Positions 31,247 through 42,328 of a stretch of DNA of 64,000 bases are shown one piece after another (the first letter of the stretch is position 1; each line of letters begins with the position of its first letter). The stretch is taken from NCBI RefSeq assembly GCF_000364225.2, contig NZ_AQFT02000001.1:4545501-4609500 (forward strand), written 5' to 3'. A program made the position numbers and the translations under genes. The DNA is from Eubacterium plexicaudatum ASF492. Its GTDB lineage: Bacteria > Bacillota > Clostridia > Lachnospirales > Lachnospiraceae. The notes beneath the pieces were generated by a model. It ran no database searches. It was not told the origin of the DNA and worked only from the letters and a program-made list of their open reading frames with translations.

Positions 31247-32486
31247 TCAATTATAATAACCCGCCTTTTCTGTCAACTCCATTTTATTACATACCTTCTG
31301 AGGTTTTTTCCATATAATTTTTTTTCCTTCCACCCCAAGCTGGCACAAATCTGATAAAATAGAACACGCTATATCTTCTTTAGAAACTGCCACAACAATG
31401 ACATCGAAGTTTAGTTCTTCCAATATATCATTTCCCCATACTCTGCAATAAGCGTAATGATATTGTTCATAATTTGAGTCAATCCAAGCCACTATCTCAC
31501 AACTACCATATTCAGATATCTGTTGATAATAATCTCTTCCTACTCCTCCTGCACCATACAAAACAATTTTTTTTCCGATAATTCTTCTATATTCCGAAAT
31601 CGCCACACATACTCTGATTTTATCTGAAATCTTTCACCCAGCTTTTTTAGAATCAGTCTCCACATATAATTATCGTCCACTTGATTCACGTCATCAATCA
31701 ATTCATTATAACAATCATATTTTTTTAATATCTTGTTTAACTCAATATATCCCAAATATCTGTCTGCAATCCTTTTAAAACTTGTATTATGTCCCAAAGA
31801 ATCATTTCTTTTAACATAATGATAATTTGCACCACCTGTCATAACAAAACGCTGTGACTCCAAAAATACAATCAATAATGAAATGACATCATCATGTTCT
31901 TTACAATGATCAGGAATCTGCATATAAGCATTCCGCAGTCGCTCAGCTCTATACAACTTATTCCATAATGCAGTCATATTTCTTTTTCTCTCACAGTGAT
32001 CAGTTATCGTTCTAAAAAATACTTGCGTATAATAGAATATCTACGCTCACCTGACAATTCAAATGTTCCTTTCGCATCAGCCGCAACTAGCCTCCCATAC
32101 TCTTCCCATCCCTCAAATACATATCCCGTCACTGCAAAATCAGAATTAGTATCCACAATTTGTCTCAATAACTGTTCATACATAATCTCTTCTATCCAGT
32201 CATCTCCGTCTACTCTGCCTATAAAATCACCCTTTGCTATGCTTAATCCAGTTTTGGTTGTAGCTATCAACCCTTTATTATTCACATGATGAATAACCTG
32301 TATTCTATTATCTTTCATCGCATATGTATCACAGATCAAGCCTGATTGATCTGTAGACTTATCATCTACTAATATAATCTGAAGGTTTTTATATGTCTGG
32401 TTGCAAATACTTTCAATGCATTTGCCCACGTAATTTTCTATATTATACACAGGTACAATAACTGAGATCAAATAATCTTCTTTCAC
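31247..32486 (-). CDS. GT2 glycosyltransferase with C-terminal Rossmann-like domain (two frameshifts)
   Basis: The N-terminus is GT-A: LISVIVPVYNIENYVGKCI, IILVDDKSTDQSGLI, GRVDGDDWIEEIMYEQL. The C-terminal ~110 residues are the small Rossmann-like domain (KKIVLYGAGGVGRDYYQQ, VAWIDSNYEQYH, FDVIVVAVSKED). Repairing a T6 run near 32012 gives RKYFFRTITDHCERKRN; repairing an A8 run at 31567-31574 joins SEKK to IVLYGAGG. About 413 residues. GTG 32486 has GGGAGG at good spacing. The start overlaps the end of the preceding SGNH gene by a few bases, suggesting translational coupling. Confidence 0.75.
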
Positions 32487-34207
32487 CAAACTCCCTCCCC
32501 GTGTTTCATCTTACTTAAAAGCGTTTTTTCAATATCATTTTTCATAATATCAAAAATTCTCTCTGCAATTAATCTATTTCCTTCCGTAGAATAATGCGCT
32601 TGGTCTATATACATTTTATCTTTTCCCTCAAACATTGATATCAAATTTATATACTCCATATTCTTATCCATAAATGCTCTGGTCTTATAATATCCTATGT
32701 TTTCCGTATGATCCTCGCTATTATGTATACTTGTTCTTATTAAATCAGGTGTATCATCTGAACTTATCATTGGCTGCAAAAAATTATAGACCTGCGCTCC
32801 ATGATAATTAGCCACCAAATTCATAAGCTTTGATATACGATGCCAAAAATCATATAATGTCTCATTGCTTTTAATTCCGCTAATAACATCCGGATTACTA
32901 TTTATTTCATACTCTCCCACACATGTATTAAACTGATTTGCAGTTGCCCGATCTGCTGTGTTATTTACACCACTAAAATTAATTATATAATCAGGTTTTA
33001 ATGGCTCAATGTCCCTTATCATATGTAAAAATTCATCCACAATTCCATGTGCACATACTGCCCCATTATATATCACTGGACTATATTCTGCATCTAATAA
33101 ATACTTATAAAAAAACTTACCCAAGAACTACACCTAAGTACCTCATCTGCCGAAGTAGAACCACCTAATATCATTATTTTTACTTTTGCGTTTTTTTCAT
33201 TTCCATAGACAACATAACCTGGATATTTTTCTTCTTTATAAATGCTATTTCCTATCAGCGTATCCCTTTTTTCTATTATATGATCCGCTACTTTCCAATT
33301 GCATATGCTTGTTGCAGCATAATTAAAATCTTCCAGACTCCATCCCATACTGTCAAGAATATCGCATACACGCTCTGCTTTTATTTCATTATTTTCCAAA
33401 ATTATTACGTTTATATTTTCACTGTCTTCATAATAAAGATTATAAATATTCCGATCACAAATTTTACATTCAATGTTTATTCCATATCTTTTCAATACCT
33501 TTTCCATATATAGCGCATACTCGTCGTCCCTACTATATAACCATATTTTTTTATGTCTCAATAATGCAATATTTATTACCTGAAAAAAATTAGACTGAGA
33601 ACAGGATCCCCTATGCATCGCATAAAAAATATACTTTTCTACTTTATAATTTTTTAATTGTTCTAGCATCTCTTTTAAAGAATGCTCTATATCTGTTGCC
33701 AAAATAACAGCACTGCTATTTTCCTGCTCAATCTGTGTTACTGAAAGGACCTTTTTTCCACACCATTTTTCTATCCTTCCAGGTTTTGAAACACATACAC
33801 TTGCAACTTCTATTCCTTTTTCCTTTAACGTATCAAATACGATCTCGCCTTTTCTACCTATACCATAAATATAAATTTTTTATCTTTTAACTCTTCATTT
33901 ATATCCAGAATTTCCTCCTTATAAAACACATTTTTTTGAATCCATTGCTGTATACTTTGTTTTTTAACTAATCTGGATACAACCACAATAGCATCTTCTA
34001 TTTCCCGAAGCTGAATGGTATTAATAATAGGTCTGTTAATAAGCATTTGTCCTGTAAATTTGTCGTCTGCATCCAAAAATGCAACGATATTCATTTGGTG
34101 ATTAACTGCAAGATCTGAGAAGAGTGTTATAGAAGTATGTTTTACCCCAAAATAACTATCTTTTTATTCTTATATTTTCTAGAAAGTGTATACAAACTTT
34201 TCAGCAT
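32483..34207 (-). CDS. Double Rossmann-like domain plus SGNH protein, paralogue 3 (three frameshifts)
   Basis: Same layout as the proteins at 20.1-21.8 and 26.0-28.6 kb. The first unit starts MLKSLYTLSRKYKNKKIVIL and has AFLDADDKFTGQM; the second has KIYIYGIGRKGEIVFDTL. The SGNH blocks are KIMILGGSTSADEV, IVDEFLHMIRDIEPLKPD with FSGVNNT, and MYIDQAHYSTEGNRLIAER. It ends without the methyltransferase found in paralogue 2. Breaks near 34146 (G4 to G5), 33880 (A6-7 run) and 33113 need one base each. GGAGG precedes ATG 34207. About 575 residues. Confidence 0.7.
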
Positions 34208-34303
34208 CTATGTTCCTCCATTTTTTTAATATAAAAGGTGACCCAAGAAATCTATTTTTTAAAATCTGTTTCATAAGTTTATAATTACAGTTAAGTCACA
34301 TTT

Positions 34304-35210
34304 TTATTTATAACAGTCAACCACTATACTATACACAGGTTTACATACTTCTCCCTCTTTCGGAATCCTGCTGACATATCCTTTCGACATATCAATCTCC
34401 TTTTTACCAGATTTCCGTCTTCCGTGTGATAACATAAAAAATCTATTTTTTCAAACAATGTCTTTTCCAGTAATTTTCGTACAAGAGCATATGTGGGAAA
34501 CCATACATGACCTCCATTTTCAATACATCCCGCACCAAAAGTTCCACCTCCTGTCGGATCAAAAATAATTTTTCCTGTACTATCTCTCATAGAAATGTCA
34601 GATAGATATTTACTATTGTAATCCGGCAAGCATATTCTAAATATTCCATTTTTTCTCAAAATACGATATATTTCATTAATCACATCAACCAACTTTTCAT
34701 ATTCTATGTGTTCTAAGACATCTTCTGCCTGATATGAAAAAATACTGTTATCTGATAATGGATATCTATAAGTGATATCGTGTAAAATATGTTTTGAATC
34801 CGCTTTCATAATTGACAAACCATACAGATCAGGATTATCCCTATGTATATCATCTATTATGTCCCCTGCATACAACGCAATTTTTCGCGATAAATCCAGC
34901 CTTTCAAAACACATTCTGTCGTATTGCAAAATCTTACCGTTTATATATATACCTTCAATGCGAATACCATACTCCTCCAATTCTTCCCTATGACAAACCA
35001 TTTATTGGCTGCAATAATAACAGAGAAATCTGTGACTGATTTTAAACTTAATAAGTCACTCAATGATAATATTTTATATTTTCCCACTGTATTATTCTGT
35101 TTATATGGAGAGTTGTCTGCAAATCCGATAATTTCATACTGGCCACTGTCTACAAGTGACCTATAAAGTCTTACTCCCCCCATTCCATATCCAAAAATTA
35201 TAATTTTCAT
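34304..35210 (-). CDS. Rossmann-like domain plus methyltransferase-like domain (two frameshifts)
   Basis: The N-terminal Rossmann-like domain (KIIIFGYGMGGVRLYRSL, GFADNSPYKQNN, FSVIIAANKW) is followed by a SAM-methyltransferase-like domain recognised by FSYQAEDVLEHIEYEKLVD and ILRKNGIFRICLPDY, then GGTFGAGCIENGGHVWFPTY. Motif I with its Gly-rich loop is not obvious, as in several related sugar methyltransferase-like proteins. One added T near 34990 joins NKWF to CHREELEEYG. One added A near 34398 changes the tail to EIDMSKGYVSRIPKEGEVC and moves the stop to 34304. AAGGAG precedes ATG 35210. About 302 residues. Confidence 0.65.
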
Positions 35211-35219
35211 AGTCGCTCC

Positions 35220-36233
35220 TTATAATTCATTTTTTAGCGATAAATGTTGACAATTTAACGTGACATCGTATGTGTACAACGATGCACTCTCATTATATTT
35301 ACACTCATGCATTATAAATCCAAATTCATCCATACGATTCGGCGGTATGTATATGCCACAAGCATTATTGTCCGTTACATAAACATGTTCAAACGCATCC
35401 TCTAATACATCATAAACCGCATGAATCACTGGCGTTTTATACTCAGCATTTGTATACTTAAAATCATGCCATACGACAATTGCATCTTCTTTTTATTCAT
35501 AAAAATATTTTTGTATCATTATAAACCCCTTCATAACTATGATCTCCATCTATAAAATACAGATCAACAGTATCTGCATGCTTTGAAAAATCAAATTGTC
35601 TTGAATCAGTATAATAACTGACTATATTTTCGTTCGTTGCCAACTTTCCTATAAAATTTGTCCTCCAAGACGGTTTAAACTGTTTCATCGCTTTTTCAAT
35701 TGGCAGCGTCACACTATATAGTTTTTCACAGCAATCAGTCAAAATATTTATACTTTCTCCTATATAAGTTCCTACCTCTAAATACTCTTTACTGCCACTT
35801 TTTATTGCAATAAGCTTTAAAAACATATAATCTAAAATATGTGAACCTCCCGGAATAAATGTAATCTCCCTGCAATACAGGTTTTTATTTTTTCTAACCA
35901 ATCTCCTAAATTAATTGTTCTTTTATCCAGCGCCTCTTCCACAACTTTTGATAAAACCGGTTCAAAGCTTAATTTCAATAACTCAATATTCTTGTTGGTA
36001 ATCCCCATACACCTTATATCAGTTAATACTTCTTCATACTGAAAAACAGCAATTATAATTTTAATGTCTGAATACTCTTTCAATTTTCGTGGTAAATAAA
36101 CTGGTACAGCATCATATTCCTTTATTATTTCAGCATTTTTATCTACAAAAAAAAGAATATCATATCTATTTTTGCAATATTCATATGCAAGCTTTCCTAT
36201 CTTTCCACATCCATAAATAACAACCTTATTCAT
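35220..36233 (-). CDS. Rossmann-like domain plus class I methyltransferase (three frameshifts)
   Basis: The N-terminal small Rossmann-like domain (KVVIYGCGKIGKLAYEYC, FFVDKNAEIIKE) is joined to a Methyltransf_24-like domain: YLEVGTYIGESINILTD (motif I) and VDLYFIDGDHSYEGVYND (motif with the Asp-His pair). The C-terminal piece has PVIHAVYDVLEDAFEHVYVT. Breaks at an A5 run near 35889 and at two runs near 35515 and 35493 are repaired by one A each, giving EKNKNLYCREI and NIFMNKKEDAIVVWHDF. GAGGAG precedes ATG 36233. About 338 residues. Confidence 0.68.
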
Positions 36234-36290
36234 AATATCTCCTCGTTCCTTTTTATATATTATTCTCTCTTAGAAACTGAAATAAAAAAC

Positions 36291-37113
36291 TAGTGCCCTG
36301 TAAAGTTTAAAAGTTTATCAAAATTTATTCCGGGTGTTTGGATTGAAACACCCGGTAAAGAACTAATTTTCAAATATTGATGTAAGATATAAGCGTTTTA
36401 GTTTTACTCTTGCATCCTTAGTTGTAAACTACCAGTTCACAACTTTTTGACGCTGGTTGCGGTCTCTTTCCCATTCGGTAAGCATTTCATTGAGTTCTTG
36501 GATTTCAGGGATCCTCTTGTTTCCCAAACACTGCATGGATAAAGATCCTAATTCACCAAGATGATCCTTGTGACATCTGGATAATAAGTTTCTGATACGC
36601 TTTTCATCATTTTTGCAAAATCACCCATTGTCCTGTGTTCCAACGCTTCAGTGTAGAGCCAGCCGCTGAGCGGTTCCGTAAACATAAATATGCTGGCTTT
36701 CCCCATGCGGATGTATTCAAAATCAATTTTTTGAACGGAACCCAGCCTCTGGATATCTGTTTCCGGATCTGTTACCATGGGCTTCATGCTGATCCGTTCA
36801 CAGATTTCGCCAAGCAGTTGGACAGGTTTTTCATCCATACAGGCAACAGGGAGAAACACGCCAAATATTTCGGACAGTTCCCTGTTGCTTTTATTTTTTC
36901 AGAAAAAGAATCATTTGTGTTCAGCAGGATATTTTGTATGCATGATTGTTTTGCAGATGAATGTCCGTTTTTGCGGATGTTGTTCAAAACAACAATGTCA
37001 TCATCTGTTAAAAATACCTGATAGTTTTTCTTTGGCATAAGAATACACTCCTTTTTACCTGAGTATATCATACCGGTTTGTTTTGATAAACTTTTAAACT
37101 TTACAAGGCACTA
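36291..37113. mobile_element. IS630-family element, internally deleted, with 33-bp terminal inverted repeats
   Basis: Left end 36291-36323 and right end 37081-37113 are inverted copies of a 33-bp repeat with one mismatch (tagtgccctgtaaag on the left, tagtgccttgtaaag on the inverted right), both beginning with TA as expected from TA-target insertion. The 823-bp body holds a decayed IS630-type transposase. An intact element of this type would be about 1.1-1.2 kb, so the centre has been lost. It is a likely non-autonomous derivative. Confidence 0.85.
36363..37038 (-). pseudogene. IS630-family transposase remnant
   Basis: The start ATG 37038 with AAGGAG upstream gives MPKKNYQVFLTDDDIVVL, a typical IS630 N-terminus. 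The body resumes at VFLPVACMDEKPVQLLGEIC (first catalytic Asp of the DDE triad region), then LSGWLYTEALEHRT and TRIILVN, and ends with WERDRNQRQKVVNW and FTTKDARVKLKRL. The helix-turn-helix to catalytic-core segment and the HASWLNMVEIE region are missing. There are frame changes, and an in-frame TAG replaces Gln in NWQFTTKD. These combined lesions show real decay. Confidence 0.82.
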
Positions 37114-37224
37114 GTATGTTACATCGTACAATATTCCTCGCCGATATTTTTCTTAAAAGTGCAAAAAAACAATCGCTTATTCTGGTAGTACGCTATAGCC
37201 AAGACATGTAACTGTTTTTTAGTT

Positions 37225-38442
37225 CTATCGGAAAATACAGTCTCTTCCGGCCCTATAAATCTTCCCACCTACATAATCGGCATCCACACCATCTGTTTTG
37301 TCTTCATTTTGCAGCTCCGTTTTATAAATCATCGTCTGTAATACATCCTTTTCAAAATATACTCCTTTAAAAATTTTACGACACTGCTGCAAACATTTTT
37401 CACTATAATAATAGTCTATCCATTGATGTTTTAATTCCTTAGTATCTATCTCCAAAACGCAATTGTTCTTTACAGAAAGTAAACCAATATATCTATCGTT
37501 GCGTAAATATGCTACTCCATATTTACATTTTCTCCCGGCTGCTCTTGATAAAATACTTTTTCTATTCTCCTGCTCTTCATCGATTTCATAGACAGATATT
37601 TCATATGTCTTCTTATCTATATATAAAATTTTATTTGTCTGCCATGGTATAAACCAAACATAATTCCCCATAGCAACTACATGTAAAAACGAGGGATATT
37701 CATAACAATTTACTGAACAATCTGGTTGTGCATGTGTATTTTCCGAAAAATCATAGACACCAAAATCCGACGGAAATCCAGTTATTGTTGTAATCCTATT
37801 ATCCCGTTTATTCCATTCATAAACTTCCTTTCTGTACCCACTTAACCAAAATTTTTCTCCATCAAAACATATACACTGGTATTTCTTTTTATCATCATTA
37901 GGAATCATATGCCTTTTTATCATTTTTTGTTTCAAGTCAAATTCATATATTTTATCAAACTTGCTTGACACCATATATATACTGCCTGCTGCCATAACAC
38001 TTTCCACTACAATGTCTTTTTTGCAAATTGTATGATAATTCTCTATTTCTTTTTTTTGAAGATTAATTTCAACTATTTTATCCCACCACAATGGGACAAT
38101 AAAAAGCGAATCATTCCATATAAAAAACTTTGCTAATAAATTTTTCCTTCCCAATGCTTCAAAATCAATTGTACGAAAATTCATATCATCTAAATGATAA
38201 ATCCATATACTCTGACCTCTTCCTGGAATACACCAGATTTCTCTATCATATTTCATGCATAATGGCGTCAATAAGTACTTATTCAAATTTGTATCTGGAA
38301 TATACACAACTTCTTCATATTTCCTAGTTTTTAAATCTACACAAAAAAGAATATTATTCTTTTCTTCGATAAACCACGCCTTATCATTTTCTACCCACCA
38401 GCCAAAACTCCATAAAAATGGATCCTTGATATTCACCCTCAA
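37225..38442 (-). CDS. Predicted beta-propeller protein of unknown function
   Basis: Intact, 405 residues, with no signal peptide. Repeating short blocks of the form W-F/I-x-x-x-x-N-x-I/L-x-x-I/V-D/N-x-K (KAWFIEEKNNILFCVDLKT, SLFIVPLWWDKIVEINLQK, SIYMVSSKFDKIYEFDLKQ, NYVWFIPWQTNKILYIDKK) occur about every 45-50 residues, as in six- to seven-bladed propellers. Two of these contain the W-x-x-N/D-x-I-x-x-I pattern seen in lyase-like propellers. AAGGAG lies upstream of TTG 38442. It could be a glycan-binding or scaffold protein; no enzyme motif is evident. An A8 run in LQKKEIE is read in frame, in contrast to neighbours. Confidence 0.6.
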   Translation of the reverse strand: MRVNIKDPFLWSFGWWVENDKAWFIEEKNNILFCVDLKTRKYEEVVYIPDTNLNKYLLTPLCMKYDREIWCIPGRGQSIWIYHLDDMNFRTIDFEALGRKNLLAKFFIWNDSLFIVPLWWDKIVEINLQKKEIENYHTICKKDIVVESVMAAGSIYMVSSKFDKIYEFDLKQKMIKRHMIPNDDKKKYQCICFDGEKFWLSGYRKEVYEWNKRDNRITTITGFPSDFGVYDFSENTHAQPDCSVNCYEYPSFLHVVAMGNYVWFIPWQTNKILYIDKKTYEISVYEIDEEQENRKSILSRAAGRKCKYGVAYLRNDRYIGLLSVKNNCVLEIDTKELKHQWIDYYYSEKCLQQCRKIFKGVYFEKDVLQTMIYKTELQNEDKTDGVDADYVGGKIYRAGRDCIFR

Positions 38443-38456
38443 TGATCTCCTTACTT

Positions 38457-40067
38457 TTACAAATTTTCAAAAAATTCTATCAGTCTACTAATCTGATTAT
38501 CTATGAGCAAAGTTTTCCTTACCTGCTCAACGTTTTTCCTATAAAATTTCTCTTTTTCCTTTAAATAGTCGACATCTAAAGTAGATACATTCATCTTCAC
38601 AAGTACTCCTAACCGTTCAAAATAATCACAAAACTTTTTATGACCTGTCGCAATAATTGGAATACCTGCGTCAAGATAATCAAAATACTTATTTAAAACT
38701 CCATATTGAAATGTACTGCCATAATACACACCATCAATGCTTACCATTTCTGGAATCTCCTTACCTTCTGTACTGAGTAAACATCCATAGTCATACTCTG
38801 AAATCCGTGTAATCAAATCGTTATGCTCTATCTCATAAAAGGCTTTAAAATTAAAATACTGACTTTCTAACAACTCCAGCTTTTTCCGATCACTGCTGTC
38901 ACATTGACCTATATAGACATGAAATATACAGTCGTTTCTATTCCCGATTTTATCAAGAATGGTATCTATTCTTGCATGTTCAATATATTGTCCATCATTT
39001 TTTAATATGTCCCTTTCCAAAAAAATACTTATTCCCCATACAACAAAACAAATCTTCAATATCTTGTCTGATCTGCTATATTTATCTATTCGATATCCCC
39101 CACAATAGTCCAAAAATTGAACAGACTTTCCTTTATAGGAAAATCCCTTTTTTTCTTCCAAAAAGTCTTTTGAAAACCATCTCCATACAACACCATCCGC
39201 ATTTTCCAAACAATACCGTTCCATAAGTTTTTTCTCACCTGATATTTTTACATACCCACCATTCAAAATATCATAAGGCGCAAAAACGATCTTGCCAAAC
39301 ACGTTTTTGTGCTTAATCATTATCTCTGAACCACTGCTATCTGCCCAAATCGGCTCATAATAATATATTAACGGTGTATACTGTACTGCTCTCCAAAAAA
39401 CTTCGATAATATCCTTACAGGTAATAAAATTAATATTATATAACATTATCTCAGATCTTATCAACTCATTTCGGACTCCGTATTCAATCACAATTAATTT
39501 ATACTTTCTTTTAATTAGTGCACCTATAATTTTTTTACTTCTTGCATTTAAATGTCCCGAAATATAAACAATTGTATTTTCTTCACCATCTTTTATGTTT
39601 TTGGAGACTATGAAATTTTTCATTTCCTCTTTTCTAATTTCTAGTTTCTGGATCGTATCTATATTGCTCCACGCATATTCATTTACTATACTTTCTATAA
39701 ATTGCTCATCCGTCTGTTTTCTAAACATTTCGATTAGTTCACTATTTTGTAAAATATAATCAGTCAGTTTTACGATTTGTGCAAAATGCATATTTTGTAA
39801 AATTCGGATAATTTCACTTTCATATTTTTCACTAACTGCTATCAATACCGCACAGTTTTCCACATGTACTACAGAAATGTCACCGACAGATTTTACTGGT
39901 ATTCCATCTACTTCATCCCTTTCATCCAAATTTGTTACAACAAATGAACTTATCATTTCTTTTAATCCAACTTTTTTCAATTCAGAATATATTAAATTAG
40001 CATAGTTACCAGCTCCATAAATTACTATCTGAGAAAACTGTTTAATCGTACTGTATAAGCTACTCAT
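38457..40067 (-). CDS. Rossmann-like domain plus GT-B-like glycosyltransferase
   Basis: Intact, about 536 residues. Residues ~8-105 are the small Rossmann-like domain (QIVIYGAGNYANLIYSEL, SFVVTNLDERDEVDGIPV, CAVLIAVSEKYESEI). The rest resembles a GT-B fold: NTIVYISGHLNARSKKII, LKICFVVWGISIFLERD at the start of the second half, and YFDYLDAGIPIIATGHKKF as the donor-site loop of GT4-like enzymes. The start is uncertain (ATG 40067, 40079 or 40097); 40067 overlaps the stop of the preceding gene by 8 bases, which would favour coupled translation. The sugar donor cannot be told. Confidence 0.62.
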   Translation of the reverse strand: MSSLYSTIKQFSQIVIYGAGNYANLIYSELKKVGLKEMISSFVVTNLDERDEVDGIPVKSVGDISVVHVENCAVLIAVSEKYESEIIRILQNMHFAQIVKLTDYILQNSELIEMFRKQTDEQFIESIVNEYAWSNIDTIQKLEIRKEEMKNFIVSKNIKDGEENTIVYISGHLNARSKKIIGALIKRKYKLIVIEYGVRNELIRSEIMLYNINFITCKDIIEVFWRAVQYTPLIYYYEPIWADSSGSEIMIKHKNVFGKIVFAPYDILNGGYVKISGEKKLMERYCLENADGVVWRWFSKDFLEEKKGFSYKGKSVQFLDYCGGYRIDKYSRSDKILKICFVVWGISIFLERDILKNDGQYIEHARIDTILDKIGNRNDCIFHVYIGQCDSSDRKKLELLESQYFNFKAFYEIEHNDLITRISEYDYGCLLSTEGKEIPEMVSIDGVYYGSTFQYGVLNKYFDYLDAGIPIIATGHKKFCDYFERLGVLVKMNVSTLDVDYLKEKEKFYRKNVEQVRKTLLIDNQISRLIEFFENL

Positions 40068-40979
40068 CAGAATGTGCATAACCCTTTTTACCCCCATGTA
40101 TATATGTCCGACTATAGCGATCTAATATTTCATCTATACTTTGAAACGTCATCTTCAACATACCAGCCAACCTATTTCCATTTAATCCACAATAAATATG
40201 TCTGTTATCTAAAAATGAAAACTCCGCATATTCCTTCTCAACTATATTCTCATATCCACCAAAGATTTTATCAGCATATAATTTTGCAAGTTTATAACGT
40301 GAAATATAATTGCTGCTTGATAAATGATACACACCGTTAACCCCTATATCCAATGCACCTAAAATAGCTTTTGCAATATCGTCAACTTCTGTAAGGCAAA
40401 AGCTTTGATCTTTCAGACATACAATTTCTTTCTGTTTTTGAATCTTATTATAAAAGTCATCAAATATATCTTCTTCACCAAATTGACTGCCTGTTGCCCT
40501 ACTGATTCTAAAAATAATATAATCTTTTATATTTTGTCTAATATATTTTCTATTTCCAGTTTCTGCTGTCCATATAATGTAATAGGTGCTGGATCATCCT
40601 CTTCTGTATACATTCCTTTCTTTCCATCAAAAACAGCTTCTGAAGACAAAAAGATACTTTTTATTCCTAAAGCATCTGCCTCTTTTAATAATTCCTTTGT
40701 ACATACTACATTTAACCTACTGCTTTCTTTAAAATTACTTTTACAACTGTCTATTCCTGTATTTGCACTACAAATAATAACAGCTTTTGGCATTTTACCC
40801 TTCAAATAATAATCACACAATGATTTCAGACGATCTGTACACAAATCAAACGGTATCCACTCTTTATTAAAATTGTGTTTGTAGTACGTCCCAACACTCT
40901 CTATCTTTTTCTCTCTACAGCAATAATATAAATGCCTTCCTATAAAACTCGACGCACCTATAATTATATATTCACACAT
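40060..40979 (-). CDS. NAD-dependent epimerase/reductase, RmlD-like (one frameshift)
   Basis: Extended SDR of the dTDP-4-dehydrorhamnose reductase type, about 306 residues. It has YIIIGASSFIGRHLYYCC for the cofactor, IICSANTGIDSCKSN, FLSSEAVFDGKKGMYTE and ITLYGQQKLEIE (Tyr-x3-Lys). The C-terminal half continues IIFRISRATGSQFGEE, VYHLSSSNYISRYKLAKLYA and SFLDNRHIYCGLNGNRLAG. One A near 40524 (DKI to DKNIKDY) repairs the frame. It would reduce or epimerise a 4-keto nucleotide sugar. It is followed by a related SDR and a WbuC-like cupin, together a small sugar-modification cluster. Confidence 0.78.
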
Positions 40980-40980
40980 A

Positions 40981-41493
40981 TTACATCCATACTTTCATTT
41001 TATTCATAATCGCTTGTACATCACTCTGATTTTCTGCTTCTGGTGCCCATTTTGGAAAAACACTATCCTCTTTTCCAATAAAAGGACCTGATATAATCTC
41101 ATGAAAAACTACATTTGTGAGAGGAATGTTTGTATGAATAACTCCTTTATCAATCCTGAGAGTAAAAATACCATTTTTTCCCATAATAAAACGATCTATA
41201 ATCTTTCCCGAATAATCGAAAAGAACAACTAACAACTCCCCTTCAATAATAATCTTTGTTTCCGTTTTAAACGGATGTTCATGTGGCCGGATATACATCC
41301 CTTTCGGATATACATTTATCATCTCATGGACATGTTCTCTTATGTCATTATGGAGACACATCATACACTTTTCTTCACAATCCTTCTGTGACAGTGTTTG
41401 CAAAAATGCAATATATTCACTGTCGATTTTTAAAACCTTGTCATCATTCACATGCACGTAAGATTTCCCTGACGGCCGATAACTATCTTTCAT
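40981..41493 (-). CDS. WbuC-family cupin protein
   Basis: Intact, about 170 residues. The cupin signature is PKGMYIRPHEHPFKTETKII with the metal-binding His-x-His, then GELLVVLFDYSGKII and GVIHTNIPLTNVVFHEIISG. This matches WbuC-type proteins of O-antigen clusters, whose biochemical role is not settled. I start at ATG 41493 (protein MKDSYRPSGKSYVHVND), because the upstream in-frame extension overlaps the preceding gene. The N-terminal segment has a Cys-rich stretch (DCEEKCMMCLHNDIREHVH) typical of this group. It lies between two SDR genes. Confidence 0.75.
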   Translation of the reverse strand: MKDSYRPSGKSYVHVNDDKVLKIDSEYIAFLQTLSQKDCEEKCMMCLHNDIREHVHEMINVYPKGMYIRPHEHPFKTETKIIIEGELLVVLFDYSGKIIDRFIMGKNGIFTLRIDKGVIHTNIPLTNVVFHEIISGPFIGKEDSVFPKWAPEAENQSDVQAIMNKMKVWM

Positions 41494-41503
41494 ACTAATA
41501 TAC

Positions 41504-42321
41504 TCATCCTTTTTGAATTTGATATAAATCATCTATAATCGACAGTATTTTTTTCGAATGATATCCATATCTCATTGCCTTTGTAACATCCAGCGTAAAA
41601 TACCTCTTGCATTCTGTATCAACAACATGAATCACTGACGTGGATTGGTATAATTCCTTTATATGAGAAATAATCTCTGTCAATTTTACGTATTCTGTAT
41701 TTCCTAGCAATAAAATATCGCTGTTATTATTTGTCCAGTTGTAACACAGCACAGTAATAAATTCTGTCAAATCATCAATATCCAATATATTATTGAAATC
41801 CTTATCTAAATAATATAATTCTATGGGAGAGTTATTTTTTATCTTATCCATCAGGCTATAGATAAAACTCTTTCCCCATTCCCTTCCAACAATTCCTGGC
41901 ATGCGAAGAATAAAGTATGGTATTCCACTTTCAATAATAATTTTTTCAGCTAGATACTTTGTAACTGCATATGTATTTGGATTTACCATGACTGTCAAAT
42001 TTGAAAAAACCCTATCTGTATTCAATGTTCCATAAATTTCATCAGAAGACAGATAAATAATTTTTTTACATGATGCTTTATGCAAAAATCTATCATAGAA
42101 GCTGCTGCTACTGTATTGTCCTGGACATACTTATCCGCTGTTTCACGTCTGGCAGATGTAACAGATGCTGAATAAATCAAAATATCATAATCCATCTGGT
42201 CAGATTCGAAAGCAGAATCTCTTGTCATCTCGTAGAGTTGTATATCTTTCTCTTTTGTAAGCCTTTCTTTTATGAATCTGCCTACATAACCATTTGGACT
42301 GAATAAAAGCACCTTTTTCAT
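41504..42321 (-). CDS. NAD-dependent epimerase/dehydratase (SDR; one frameshift)
   Basis: About 272 residues. It has MKKVLLFSPNGYVGRFIKE (cofactor loop, less canonical than GxxGxxG), LIYSASVTSARRETADKYV, then after adding one A to an A7 run at ~42061-42067 IIYLSSDEIYGTLN, NTYAVTKYLAEKI (Tyr-x3-Lys), YFILRMPGIVGREW and NNILDIDDLTEFI. Probably acts on a nucleotide sugar. ATG 42321 falls just inside the end of the preceding methyltransferase gene. The pair with the RmlD-like enzyme suggests two consecutive keto-sugar steps. Confidence 0.75.
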
Positions 42322-42328
42322 ATTAAAA

